Below, piece after piece: positions 1 to 7,695 of a DNA stretch of 9,153 nucleotides. The position numbers and the translations under genes are program-made. Numbering within the stretch: the first letter of the stretch is position 1; the number at the start of each line of letters is the position of its first letter. The notes under the pieces are model-generated. The model was given only the letters and a program-made list of their open reading frames with translations, had not been told where the DNA came from and did no database searches. The DNA is from JAYVIQ01 sp043770215 (GTDB lineage Bacteria; Bacteroidota; Bacteroidia; Cytophagales; JAAEPT01): contig JAYVIQ010000034.1 in assembly GCA_043770215.1 (NCBI GenBank), forward strand, positions 1-9,153. Direction: 5' to 3'.

Positions 1-1
1 T

Positions 2-3000
2 TATTGGTATCCTGGAACACAATTTAATGGAGCTACGTACAACGGAACCGTTACCATGGAAGACCCTGGAAAAACAATAGCTACTGTAGAAAGAACCCCA
101 TTATTAATGGACTGGGATGTAGTTTACAAATGCCCAAAGACAACAGTATCAACCATTTTAGCAGCAGAATGCTGCATACCTGTGGGAGATGCATTTAGCA
201 TAACTTCACCATTTGCAAGCCCCACAAATGATCAGTTTCCATTGACTTTAACCGCATCAGGAGTAGACATAAACAATAGTATGAATTATTATTGGTACAA
301 CGAAGCGGGTACTTTATTAGCAAGTGGTCTTGGGAAAAACACATATCAAGCCACTTCCAAAGGGCAATACACTGTAAAGGTAGTTAGAAATGCAACTGAC
401 GCTACCAAAAGCGCATGTTACAACCAAAAATCAATATTGTTAAACATTAGAAGTATTTTTGCTCCTGATGATTTTACTGTTTGTTTAGGCGAGCCAATTA
501 GTTTACGTGCTAATGGATCTGAGGGGAGTTACACGTGGAGTAGTTTAAATAAAAAAGCTAACGATGCAATAAAATCTCCAAACAATCAAACTACTGATTT
601 CAATATTGATGTAGCTGGAATATATGCCTTAAAAGTAGAAGGAGATGTAAACTTAGGCGAATTAGTCAAAGATGGAGAGTTCGAGAAATTTTCTATAACT
701 AATCCATTTGCTTTTTTCAATTCTCAGTATACTAATATATCAACGAATTTAAAATCAAATAGTCAGTTTGTAGTTGAAAACAGAATTTTTGCTTACGATA
801 CACCTCAATGCACTGACCCTTCTTATTTTCAAAAAACTGACCCTACAACAAATGCCGTAAACTCTAGAGGAAAGGTTTTATATGCAGACCCTCCAAGCAC
901 TGGAACAGCAGTTGCAAATACTGCAGCCTACGCTCTAGAAAAGTTTCTTTGGCAGCAATCTGCCATGCCTCTTGAGAAAAACCAGACTTATTCTTTTTCA
1001 ATGGATTTATCAAGTTGGAATAATACCGTTACAGCAGCTACAAGCCCTGTAATTATGGTGTTAGTAAATGGGACTCCACTAAACCTTTCTGTAAATGGAG
1101 TGGATGTTGGTACAACATATGCTTTTTCAGGTTCTGTTTGTACATGGAAAACAATTACAGCTACTTGGAATTCTGGTAACGCCACAAATGGAGAATTAAC
1201 AATTGCAGAAATTTCTAAAATAGATAAGGGGTATGAACTAGCAATGGACGATATTACATTTAGTACAGGAAGAGGTAAACAAAGCGATGAAGTTATTGTA
1301 ACTGTGCAAGATTGCAACGAATTTGAAGTGCTTGCTAACCAAACCGTTTGCTTAGGAGCTCCCGTAACCTTGAATACTGTTAAAAATACAGGTTTTTTTA
1401 AAGAATGGAAAGACCCAAACGGAACTGTAGTTTCTACAACAGAGTCAGTGCAAGTTTACCCAACAAGTACAGGTGATTATACAGCAAGAACCCAATACCC
1501 TGTATTAAGCTTAATTAAAAACGGGAACTTTGAAGCTGACGCACCACTGGATTTTACCACTCAAATGACTCCTATCCCAGCTAACAATACCAGCCTTAAT
1601 AATGGGGAATATTTTATTGGATCTGGTACCGACACTAGATTTAATGAATATATGGCAAAAAACTTCGCCGATCATACAGCAACAGTAGGGTCAGACAAAA
1701 TGATGATTGCCTGGTTAAGAAACGGAGCTACTAACAACACTGTTATTTCTAAAACTTTTGCAGTAACTAATGGCACTTCATACGGATTCTCTTCCTTTTT
1801 CAAACACAATCACAAAGTACCAACGGGAACAAATGCAAGCGATTATACTTTTGAATTATTACTTGGAACAACTGTTGTTAAAACTTTTGTATTGCCGAAA
1901 GGAAGTGGCTGGACAGAGTTCTCTTATTCATGGACAGCTACAACTACTGAAAATACTACCCTTACTTTACGATCAAATTTCACAAATAACTCTGGACAAA
2001 ATGGCGTAGCTATTGATGACATAAAACTAAACCAGCTCGGGACTCAAGCAACCGACAATCTTACTATTACCGTAAAAAATTGCACCACACTAGATTTGAC
2101 AGATTTAGGATGTTTTGAAACAATTAAAAAAGTAAAAGCAGTAAGCAATGGGGTTTTCAAAGGTTGGTACAATAATTTGGGTACACTTATTTCTGATAAT
2201 AATACGCTATCTGTTACACCAACAACCACTGAAACCTACAGCGCAGTAGCTAGCGTGAGTTTAGGGACAATGAATCAAAATTCTAGCTTTACAGATAATG
2301 GTACTGGCTTTACATTTACGGGTAATTTAGGAACAGATGCTATCCCTAGACCTAATAATTACCTATTTACAACCAATTCTAATACATTAAAAGAATTAGA
2401 TAATATAAACAACATTGCTTTAAACCTGAATGATTCTCAGGGCGCTGGAGGCAAGTATTTGGTGGTATCCCCTAACGGAGATGCAACTAATTACACCTTA
2501 GTAAATACTAGCGCAATAAGCGTAACTGCTAATACTACTTATGCCATTGGGTTTAATTTTGCTTACATTAAAAATGGAGCTCCTGTAAAGCCTCCTTTAA
2601 AATTGTACGCGGGAAATACTTTAATTGCAACATTTACACCTATAGTAAATAATGATTGGCAAACTTTCTCGGCTACTTATACCCCTACTACCAATGCCAG
2701 TACCGTTTTTTCTATAAGAGTTGATAATACAAACGATTATAATAAGACAGTAAATTTAATATACGCCATAGACAACTTCAAAGTAGCTCCAACTGTAGAC
2801 GCTGTTTCTGCAAATATATCCCTTGCTCCATGTGCACCAGCCGCCATAGATGTAGACACTACCTTATGTTCTTCAGTTGCTACAAATATTAGCTTGGCTA
2901 CTTTTGAAAACAAAATGACCGATGGCGGAAAAAGCATAGCTTCTGGTTGGTTTAATTCCATTTCAGATGCAAATGCAAATACGAGCCCTATTGCAGTTAC

Positions 3001-6000
3001 AACAGGCTTATCACCAATAAATGGACAGAAATATTACTTAAGAACAACCGATGCTGTAAGTGGAAATGGTGTTGCAACCCTAACATTTACACTTACTACT
3101 TCCCCAGCTGCTCCAAGCACCAAAAACTTTAAACTTTGCCTAAACGAAGCCATAAATGCACGAGCAATAACAGACAGCATTACCAAAGCTGCTACTGGAA
3201 CCCTAACTTGGTACACAAATGGCACCAACACAGTTATTACACAACCAACGCTTTTATCTACACCTGCAGGTACTCGTACCTTTGAGTTAACACAAACTGT
3301 TAACGCCTGCCCTAGTCCAAAAGCAGCAATCAGTATAATAGTAAATGCCTTACCAACCGTAACTGCCACATCAGACGAAACAGACAACACGCTTTGTGCT
3401 GGAGAAAATGTGGTACTAACAGGAACAGGTGCAACTAGCTACACATGGGATAATAGCGTAATAAATGCAACTGCTTTTGTACCAACAGCAACCACTATCT
3501 ATACTGTTACGGGCAAAGATGCCAATGGCTGTACAAATACCGCAACATCAACTGTAACGGTAAACCCTACTCCTAGCGCCACAATAAGTGGGTCAGGTAG
3601 TGTATGTGCAGACGGATCTGACAATCAAATAGTTACCATTACTACAACAAACGCTACTTTCCCCGCTACAGTAGTTGTAACTAGAAATGTAGGAGGAGAT
3701 ACAAGCCTTATTTTATCAACATCAAACGCAACAATAAATTCAAAAATAGCAAATACCTTTGCGTTAGCAAGTGTTTCTAGTGCAAATGGCTGTACAGCAA
3801 AAGCAATAGATTTAACGGGTTCAGCTGCTATCTTGTCTGTAGCAGTTCCTGTAGCAAATCTTATCTCTGCAAACACGCAAACTAACTTCGGAACAAGAAG
3901 TTACAAAGAACACTTAACCGCTGACTCCAGGGTAGATGTTGTTGCAAACGCCCTTACAACAGGGTATGTAGGCAGTTGGCTGCTTACAGGACAAGGCACT
4001 AAAAGTGCAAGCACAGACAATACCATAGCCATAACTGATTTGCTTACCCCATCAATATTTCCGGATACAGCATATGGAAAACCAGGAGTAAGTCAGTTAA
4101 TATGGTCAGTAAAAGACAATGCAGACATATGTGATGCAGCTACAGACACGATAAAAATTGTAAAGGTCTCTAGAGGAATTTCAAATGCAGGGGCAAATAC
4201 TTCAATTTGCATTGATAAATTGCCATTTACACGTACCGCCCAGACTCCCTTACCTGTTTTAGAAACAACTTATTGGATAGATGTAGACGGAGCCTTTAAC
4301 GCACCAAATACAAAAATAAATAATGTAACGCTCACTATACCTAACACCGTAGCCAAAGGCTCATATACCTTTAAATATTTGATAGAAAATACAAAATACC
4401 CTACACCATCAGAATCATTTTTTGTACTTACAATAGATGAATTACCTTCAGATGCTACTGTAGCTTCCACTACAATTAAAACGTGTGACATTACTGCAAA
4501 TTTAAATGCAATTGCACCAACAACAGGGACAGGGATATGGAAAAAAGTATCAGGAACAGGTACTGTAACACCAGCAGACTTATCTAAACCAGAAGCAAAC
4601 GTTACTGGATTATTAAGTGGCGAGTCAGGAATTTTTAGATGGATAACAAGCAATGGAGCGTGTGTAAACAAAGACTCAGTAGATGTAACTATTACAAAAG
4701 CCGGTAGTCTTACGCCTGCAACTGTAAAAGTAAACGGAGTAGAAATTGCTAATAAAGATACCGCATTTATATGCATTAGCGCATTAAACAAAACAATCTC
4801 TAATGCAGGATTTGTAACCGCAACAGAAACTGGTATTTGGGACATTGTGTCTGGCACTTCTATAACACTATTAGAAAACAACTCTGGCAGTCAGACTATG
4901 ACATTGAACAATGCAGGTACTACAGAACTAACCTGGACGGTAAGTGACGCCTCTGGCTCAGGGTGTAATCCAAACACTAGAAAAATTTATGTTACCGTTG
5001 TAAATGAAGCTACTGTGGACATTGTAAGCATAACTGAAAACACAATTTGCCAAGGCGAAAAAGTAACTGCAATAGTTACAAGCTCTAATGCAGTAGGCTC
5101 ACCTGTTTGGAACACAGGAAGCGCAACTATTTCTGCTACATCTGGATTAAATACCGGAGAGTTTATGTTACAAACAACCGCTGCTACACTAGAAGGCGAA
5201 AAAAATGTAAGCATTAGCGTTTCTAACCCTACTTGTGGCATTGCTACAGACAATGGGAAATTCTTTGTAAATAAAGTTTATAACCCACAATTTGACATTA
5301 CCCCAATACCAACCCAATGCGAAAAAAATAAAGTACTCTTTACACTATCAAATACTAGAGACTTGTTGGGAGCTACTTATGCATGGAGCTATACAGGCCC
5401 AGGAATAGCAGGAGTTGCTACTGGAAATACGTTTGAAGTATCAGACCTTATCCAAACAACTACAGCAGAAGTTAAATTAAAAGTAGTATCTGGATACACG
5501 TGTAATCTGATGGGGGCTGTCTTAAAAGATTCTATACCTGTAACTGTAAAAAAAGCCCCTAAACCTGCCTTAAGTATAGCTAGTTTAGATACTACAATAT
5601 GTGAAAATAGTTTCATAAATATTTTCACTTCAGATTTAGAACCTAGTTTATCTGATTTCCAATGGTACAAAAACGGAACTAAACTGATTGGAGAAACAAA
5701 ATCATCTTTACTAAACGTAAATAGTAGCGGTATTTACTACATGACAGAAACGGACAAGGGTATTTGTGCCAGTGTAAATACAGAAAGTCTAAAATTACAG
5801 GTAGATGTTATACCCACAGTAAATGCTGGAAATGATATTGAGATTTTTGAACAAGAAAACACTAGTCTAAATGGATTAGTTTCTGTAGGAGTATACAATT
5901 GGAATACATTACAAACTACAAATAAAGCTAATTCTGATATTGTTTTAGATAAAAATAACTTGAAATCTGAGCTTATAAGTCTTGAAGGCACAGGCGGGTT

Positions 6001-6340
6001 TTATGAAATAGAACTTAGTTCTACAAACGGCAAATGTAAGAATAGCGACATCTTAAAAGTAGTGATAAAGAAAAAGTTACGTGTGCCTAATGCATTTACA
6101 GTAAATGGTGACGGTATAAATGAAACTTTTGTTATTGATGGGATAGATACTTATCCATATGCTACTGTATCAATTTTTAACAGATGGGGAAATATAGTAT
6201 TTACAGCAAAAAATAACTACGCTGAAAACCCTTGGGATGGTGGCAGTTTACCTGAAGGAGTGTATTATTATTTGATAGACACATCTAGCGAAGACAAAAA
6301 AGTTTCTGCACACACTGGAGTTATTCATTTGTTGAGGTAG
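2..6340 (+). CDS. Giant T9SS-secreted surface protein / adhesin with gliding motility-associated C-terminal domain (5' partial)
   Basis: The reading frame is open from base 2 (YWYPGTQFNGATYNGTVT precedes the first ATG at 56), so the gene enters from the left and ATG 56 is probably an internal methionine. At least 2112 residues are visible; no signal peptide can be seen because the N-terminus is missing. Order of parts: an Ig-like domain (about 200-460, YYWYNEAG...GQYTVKV), three tandem Ig-like plus jelly-roll-like units (461-2833), further Ig/PKD-like domains (for example 3355-3576, with TLCAGENVVLTGTGATSYTW and GKDANGC), a second PKD-like repeat family (about 3961-5010), more Ig-like domains (CQGEK, CEKNK, CENSF...QWYKNGT) and a C-terminal sorting domain (from 6080). 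Composition is rich in Thr, Ser, Asn and Ala with spaced cysteines, as in exported Bacteroidota adhesins. Family knowledge: such proteins cross the inner membrane by Sec and the outer membrane by the type IX system. The role (adhesion, gliding or glycan binding) is inferred; no catalytic domain is seen. TAG stop, followed closely by a terminator. Confidence 0.93.
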   Translation, partial: YWYPGTQFNGATYNGTVTMEDPGKTIATVERTPLLMDWDVVYKCPKTTVSTILAAECCIPVGDAFSITSPFASPTNDQFPLTLTASGVDINNSMNYYWYNEAGTLLASGLGKNTYQATSKGQYTVKVVRNATDATKSACYNQKSILLNIRSIFAPDDFTVCLGEPISLRANGSEGSYTWSSLNKKANDAIKSPNNQTTDFNIDVAGIYALKVEGDVNLGELVKDGEFEKFSITNPFAFFNSQYTNISTNLKSNSQFVVENRIFAYDTPQCTDPSYFQKTDPTTNAVNSRGKVLYADPPSTGTAVANTAAYALEKFLWQQSAMPLEKNQTYSFSMDLSSWNNTVTAATSPVIMVLVNGTPLNLSVNGVDVGTTYAFSGSVCTWKTITATWNSGNATNGELTIAEISKIDKGYELAMDDITFSTGRGKQSDEVIVTVQDCNEFEVLANQTVCLGAPVTLNTVKNTGFFKEWKDPNGTVVSTTESVQVYPTSTGDYTARTQYPVLSLIKNGNFEADAPLDFTTQMTPIPANNTSLNNGEYFIGSGTDTRFNEYMAKNFADHTATVGSDKMMIAWLRNGATNNTVISKTFAVTNGTSYGFSSFFKHNHKVPTGTNASDYTFELLLGTTVVKTFVLPKGSGWTEFSYSWTATTTENTTLTLRSNFTNNSGQNGVAIDDIKLNQLGTQATDNLTITVKNCTTLDLTDLGCFETIKKVKAVSNGVFKGWYNNLGTLISDNNTLSVTPTTTETYSAVASVSLGTMNQNSSFTDNGTGFTFTGNLGTDAIPRPNNYLFTTNSNTLKELDNINNIALNLNDSQGAGGKYLVVSPNGDATNYTLVNTSAISVTANTTYAIGFNFAYIKNGAPVKPPLKLYAGNTLIATFTPIVNNDWQTFSATYTPTTNASTVFSIRVDNTNDYNKTVNLIYAIDNFKVAPTVDAVSANISLAPCAPAAIDVDTTLCSSVATNISLATFENKMTDGGKSIASGWFNSISDANANTSPIAVTTGLSPINGQKYYLRTTDAVSGNGVATLTFTLTTSPAAPSTKNFKLCLNEAINARAITDSITKAATGTLTWYTNGTNTVITQPTLLSTPAGTRTFELTQTVNACPSPKAAISIIVNALPTVTATSDETDNTLCAGENVVLTGTGATSYTWDNSVINATAFVPTATTIYTVTGKDANGCTNTATSTVTVNPTPSATISGSGSVCADGSDNQIVTITTTNATFPATVVVTRNVGGDTSLILSTSNATINSKIANTFALASVSSANGCTAKAIDLTGSAAILSVAVPVANLISANTQTNFGTRSYKEHLTADSRVDVVANALTTGYVGSWLLTGQGTKSASTDNTIAITDLLTPSIFPDTAYGKPGVSQLIWSVKDNADICDAATDTIKIVKVSRGISNAGANTSICIDKLPFTRTAQTPLPVLETTYWIDVDGAFNAPNTKINNVTLTIPNTVAKGSYTFKYLIENTKYPTPSESFFVLTIDELPSDATVASTTIKTCDITANLNAIAPTTGTGIWKKVSGTGTVTPADLSKPEANVTGLLSGESGIFRWITSNGACVNKDSVDVTITKAGSLTPATVKVNGVEIANKDTAFICISALNKTISNAGFVTATETGIWDIVSGTSITLLENNSGSQTMTLNNAGTTELTWTVSDASGSGCNPNTRKIYVTVVNEATVDIVSITENTICQGEKVTAIVTSSNAVGSPVWNTGSATISATSGLNTGEFMLQTTAATLEGEKNVSISVSNPTCGIATDNGKFFVNKVYNPQFDITPIPTQCEKNKVLFTLSNTRDLLGATYAWSYTGPGIAGVATGNTFEVSDLIQTTTAEVKLKVVSGYTCNLMGAVLKDSIPVTVKKAPKPALSIASLDTTICENSFINIFTSDLEPSLSDFQWYKNGTKLIGETKSSLLNVNSSGIYYMTETDKGICASVNTESLKLQVDVIPTVNAGNDIEIFEQENTSLNGLVSVGVYNWNTLQTTNKANSDIVLDKNNLKSELISLEGTGGFYEIELSSTNGKCKNSDILKVVIKKKLRVPNAFTVNGDGINETFVIDGIDTYPYATVSIFNRWGNIVFTAKNNYAENPWDGGSLPEGVYYYLIDTSSEDKKVSAHTGVIHLLR
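461..2833 (+). repeat. Three tandem Ig-like plus jelly-roll-like protein units within the giant gene
   Basis: Three diverged units follow one another: 461-1315 (285 codons), 1316-2083 (256 codons) and 2084-2833 (250 codons). Each starts with a short Ig-like part with a Cys (TVCLGEPISL, TVCLGAPVTL, DLGCFETIKK). Then comes a jelly-roll-like part opening with a G.(F/N)...F motif (LVKDGEFEKF, LIKNGNFEAD, MNQNSSFTDN), which ends in an A.D(D/N)(I/F) strand (ELAMDDITF, GVAIDDIKL, IYAIDNFKV). Each unit closes with a beta strand and a Cys (VTVQDC, ITVKNC, ISLAPC). The layout resembles galactose-binding/carbohydrate-binding folds seen in surface proteins, but ligand binding is inference. Similarity is at protein level only; the DNA copies have diverged, which suggests old duplication. 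Confidence 0.75.
3961..5010 (+). repeat. Second family of PKD-like repeats within the giant gene
   Basis: Several domains share a W-x-x-x-(S/T)-G pattern near the start, then an (L/F)xW(T/S)(V/I)(S/T/K) strand, a Cys and a final beta strand. Copy near 3961-4170: GSWLLTGQGT, LIWSVKDN, ICDAATDTIKI. Copy near 4525-4700: GIWKKVSGTGT, FRWITSNGAC, DSVDVTI. Copy near 4828-5010: GIWDIVSGTS, LTWTVSDASGSGC, RKIYVTV. A more diverged member near 4267-4443 (YWIDVDGAF, YTFKYLIEN, FFVLTI) lies between the first two. This pattern is familiar from PKD-like domains of Bacteroidota gliding-associated proteins. They are likely spacers that hold the functional part away from the surface (inference). Confidence 0.65.
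6080..6337 (+). other. Type B T9SS sorting domain (gliding motility-associated C-terminal domain)
   Basis: The last 86 codons match the family of conserved C-terminal domains often called gliding motility-associated C-terminal (CHU_C-like). Recognisable motifs in order are RVPNAFTVNGDGINETF, the strand YPYATVSIFNRWGNIVF, NPWDGG, LPEGVYYYLID and a final TGVIHLLR. The usual order in the family is PNAFTPNGDGxND.F, (I/V)FNRWGx.VF, W.G....G.YYY and G.v.l.R, and all are present here. Family knowledge: this domain targets the protein to the type IX secretion system, often with a partner of the PorP/SprF type. No such partner follows directly downstream in this window. Confidence 0.93.
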
Positions 6341-6354
6341 TTAGTTATTCACAT

Positions 6355-6384
6355 AAAAAAAGGGCTTTAAAAAGCCCTTTTTTT
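6355..6384. terminator. Bidirectional intrinsic terminator between convergent genes
   Basis: A near-perfect palindrome: A-tract 6355-6361, GGGCTTT (6362-6368), short AA centre, AAAGCCC (6371-6377) and T-tract 6378-6384. On either strand this reads as a GC-centred stem followed by seven T residues. It starts 14 bases after the stop of the giant gene and ends 16 bases before the end of the convergent DUF445 gene, so it very likely serves both. Confidence 0.92.
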
Positions 6385-6400
6385 ATAAATGTTTCAGAAA

Positions 6401-7000
6401 TTAAATAAAAAGTAATTGTATACAACCAATTATAAATCCTAAAACAGCACCAACCAATTCTATAAACTTAAACTCTTTTTGAAGTATAGACATAAGCAAC
6501 TCTTCTATTTTCTCTGTAGAGAAAGAAGAAAACTTAGCGCTTACTATTTCATTTATATCTATTTTAGCAGACAAATTATCTGCAAATTTATCCATTACAG
6601 ATGGCAACATCTCTTGAATCTCAGCCATTAAAGTACCTTTAATTTTTGCAATCAATGAATCATTCATTATAAAAGAAAGCATAGGCATTTCTGCTATAAG
6701 TTTTGTTCTTAAAAACAGTTCTATACGTTCATCAATTAAACCAACTATAGATTCTTGACTCTCTTTAGAATTGAATTTGTCTTTGATATCGTTTATTGAA
6801 AACAACTGATTAGCTACCAAATCTCCAATTTTTTGAGCCAACGCATCTTTTCTTTTTGGAAAAATGCCTTGCAAAGTAAAAAACCCAAAATGTATAGGGT
6901 TTTTGGGTCTAAATAACATTTTTACAGCTACCCAATTAGTTACCCAACCTATTGCAGCTGCAATAATTGGTAGTGCAACTATATTCCATTGTATTTCCAT
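6401..7000 (-). CDS. DUF445 family membrane protein
   Basis: A 199-residue protein with a hydrophobic N-terminal segment (about residues 5-25) carrying the hallmark GWVTNWVAVKMLFRP (18-32), then a charged amphipathic helical middle (about 45-178) and a C-terminal hydrophobic helix (about 180-199, ELVGAVLGFIIGCIQLLFI). This start motif with two terminal membrane helices and a soluble middle is typical of DUF445 (YheB/YtwI-like) proteins. Their biochemical role is not known; a few in Bacillus have been linked to sporulation or biofilm, which need not apply here. The length suits a short, single-repeat member. The start is the ATG at 6998-7000 on the minus strand; a fitting promoter lies 25 bases upstream and no Shine-Dalgarno site is seen. 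It is transcribed towards the giant gene and divergently from msrB. Confidence 0.88.
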   Translation of the reverse strand: MEIQWNIVALPIIAAAIGWVTNWVAVKMLFRPKNPIHFGFFTLQGIFPKRKDALAQKIGDLVANQLFSINDIKDKFNSKESQESIVGLIDERIELFLRTKLIAEMPMLSFIMNDSLIAKIKGTLMAEIQEMLPSVMDKFADNLSAKIDINEIVSAKFSSFSTEKIEELLMSILQKEFKFIELVGAVLGFIIGCIQLLFI

Positions 7001-7025
7001 TGTATTGTTTATTTGTTTAATTGCT

Positions 7026-7033
7026 CAAAAGTA
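7026..7033 (-). promoter_or_regulatory. Bacteroidota-type -7 promoter element for the DUF445 gene
   Basis: The minus strand reads TACTTTTG, an exact match to the Bacteroidota -7 consensus TAnnTTTG. It ends 25 bases before the DUF445 start codon, giving a predicted leader of roughly 15-20 bases. The -33 region is a run of T residues without a clean TTG, so the match rests on the -7 box and position. Confidence 0.5.
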
Positions 7034-7118
7034 GAATTTTTATTCTCTAAAAATAAAAAAAAGCATTCTTTAGTTGATAAATCTAAAAAAAATGAATTTA
7101 AACAACCACAAAACAAAA

Positions 7119-7146
7119 CTCATTTGTAACTTGTTTTACAAATGAG
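7119..7146. promoter_or_regulatory. Perfect 11-bp inverted repeat just upstream of msrB
   Basis: CTCATTTGTAA (7119-7129) and TTACAAATGAG (7136-7146) are perfect reverse complements around a 6-base centre CTTGTT. The right arm ends 20 bases before the msrB start codon. No T-tract follows on the plus strand, so it is not a standard terminator. It could be an operator for a dimeric regulator, covering the msrB promoter (a weak -7-like TAACTTGT overlaps it at 7128-7135), or a hairpin in the 5' leader. Confidence 0.55.
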
Positions 7147-7166
7147 GTAAAAGATAAAAATTCAAT

Positions 7167-7559
7167 ATGAAAAAAATAACAAAATCTGACGCCGAATGGT
7201 TGGAGCAACTAAACGAAGACGAATTTTATGTCACTAGAAAAAAAGGGACAGAAAGAGCTTTTCTAGGAAAGTACAACAGTTACAAAGAAAAAGGGGTCTA
7301 CATTTGCAAGTGCTGCGGAAATGAATTGTTTGAGTCAGACGCAAAATTTGACAGCGGTACTGGGTGGCCAAGTTACTTTAAAGCTATACATACAAACAAT
7401 ATTACTGAACATATAGACAAAAGTCATGGAATGACACGTACAGAAGTAACCTGTAGTGCTTGCGATGCGCATCTTGGTCATTTATTTCCTGATGGCCCAA
7501 AACCTACGGGACTTAGATACTGCATAAACTCAATTTCATTGGATTTCATAAACAAGTAA
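7167..7559 (+). CDS. msrB: Peptide-methionine (R)-S-oxide reductase MsrB
   Basis: MsrB reduces the R-form of methionine sulfoxide in proteins back to methionine, normally using thioredoxin. The 130-residue protein is of usual length for a single-domain cytoplasmic MsrB. Visible motifs: FYVTRKKGTERAF (20-32), zinc-binding CKCC (Cys47, Cys50), FDSGTGWPSYF (61-71), second zinc pair CSAC (Cys96, Cys99), DAHLGHLFPDGPKPTG (100-115) with conserved histidines, and the catalytic RYCINS with Cys119. The classic 2-Cys enzymes carry SGCGWPSF, whose Cys is the resolving residue; here it is Thr65. Cys49, inside the first zinc motif, is an extra cysteine. The ATG at 7167 fits the family N-terminus; there is no signal peptide and no Shine-Dalgarno site. 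The gene stands alone, divergent from the DUF445 gene, with no msrA in the window. Confidence 0.97.
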   Translation: MKKITKSDAEWLEQLNEDEFYVTRKKGTERAFLGKYNSYKEKGVYICKCCGNELFESDAKFDSGTGWPSYFKAIHTNNITEHIDKSHGMTRTEVTCSACDAHLGHLFPDGPKPTGLRYCINSISLDFINK

Positions 7560-7563
7560 TTGT

Positions 7564-7591
7564 ACTTTATGTTTTTATAGAAGTTTTTTTT
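7564..7591 (+). terminator. Possible weak terminator after msrB
   Basis: ACTTTAT (7564-7570) can pair with ATAGAAGT (7577-7584) with one bulged G, around a loop of six bases, and eight T residues (7584-7591) follow, the first also used as the last base of the stem. It begins four bases after the msrB stop codon. The stem is AT-rich and weak, so the call rests on position and T-tract. Confidence 0.4.
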
Positions 7592-7598
7592 CTAGAGT

Positions 7599-7615
7599 TA
7601 TATATATATATATAT
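7599..7615. repeat. TA dinucleotide repeat
   Basis: A 17-base uninterrupted alternating TA run (eight TA units plus T) lies shortly after msrB. Such runs can change length by slippage and melt easily; no function is shown. Confidence 0.9.
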
Positions 7616-7671
7616 GTTGATCTAGTAAGACTTGTTACCTAAGCAATAAAATTTAAGAAGGGATCTTGGAA

Positions 7672-7695
7672 AGAGTAGTTGCGTTTGGCTACTCT
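7672..7695. repeat. Small inverted repeat (7-bp arms)
   Basis: AGAGTAG at 7672-7678 and CTACTCT at 7689-7695 are perfect reverse complements with a 10-base loop TTGCGTTTGG, and further G-T pairs are possible inward. It stands out because its surroundings are very AT-rich. No T-tract follows on either strand, so a terminator role is unlikely; an operator or RNA hairpin is possible. Confidence 0.45.

Noticed and set aside
56..58. ATG at 56 as the true start of the giant gene
   Set aside because: The same frame is open and protein-like from base 2, and no leader or signal peptide follows this ATG; the gene is cut by the window edge.
1770..2009. 79-codon plus-strand frame inside the giant gene
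   Set aside because: It lies entirely within the second jelly-roll-like unit in another frame and shows no family motif.
4270..4881. 203-codon open frame on the minus strand inside the giant gene
   Set aside because: It is fully antisense to the conserved PKD-like repeats, has no recognisable domain, and AT-rich repetitive coding DNA commonly gives such shadows; the same applies to the other minus frames at 988-1317, 2044-2229, 2737-2961, 3034-3390, 3625-3876, 4987-5253, 5389-5670 and 5737-5991.
461..5010. Possible CRISPR or DNA tandem repeat array in the repetitive region
   Set aside because: The repeats are at protein level, hundreds of bases long and diverged in DNA; no short identical repeats with regular spacers are present.
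7144..7153. GAGGTAAAAG as a Shine-Dalgarno site for msrB
   Set aside because: The GAGG core ends 19 bases before the start codon, too far for normal use, and most of it belongs to the palindrome arm.
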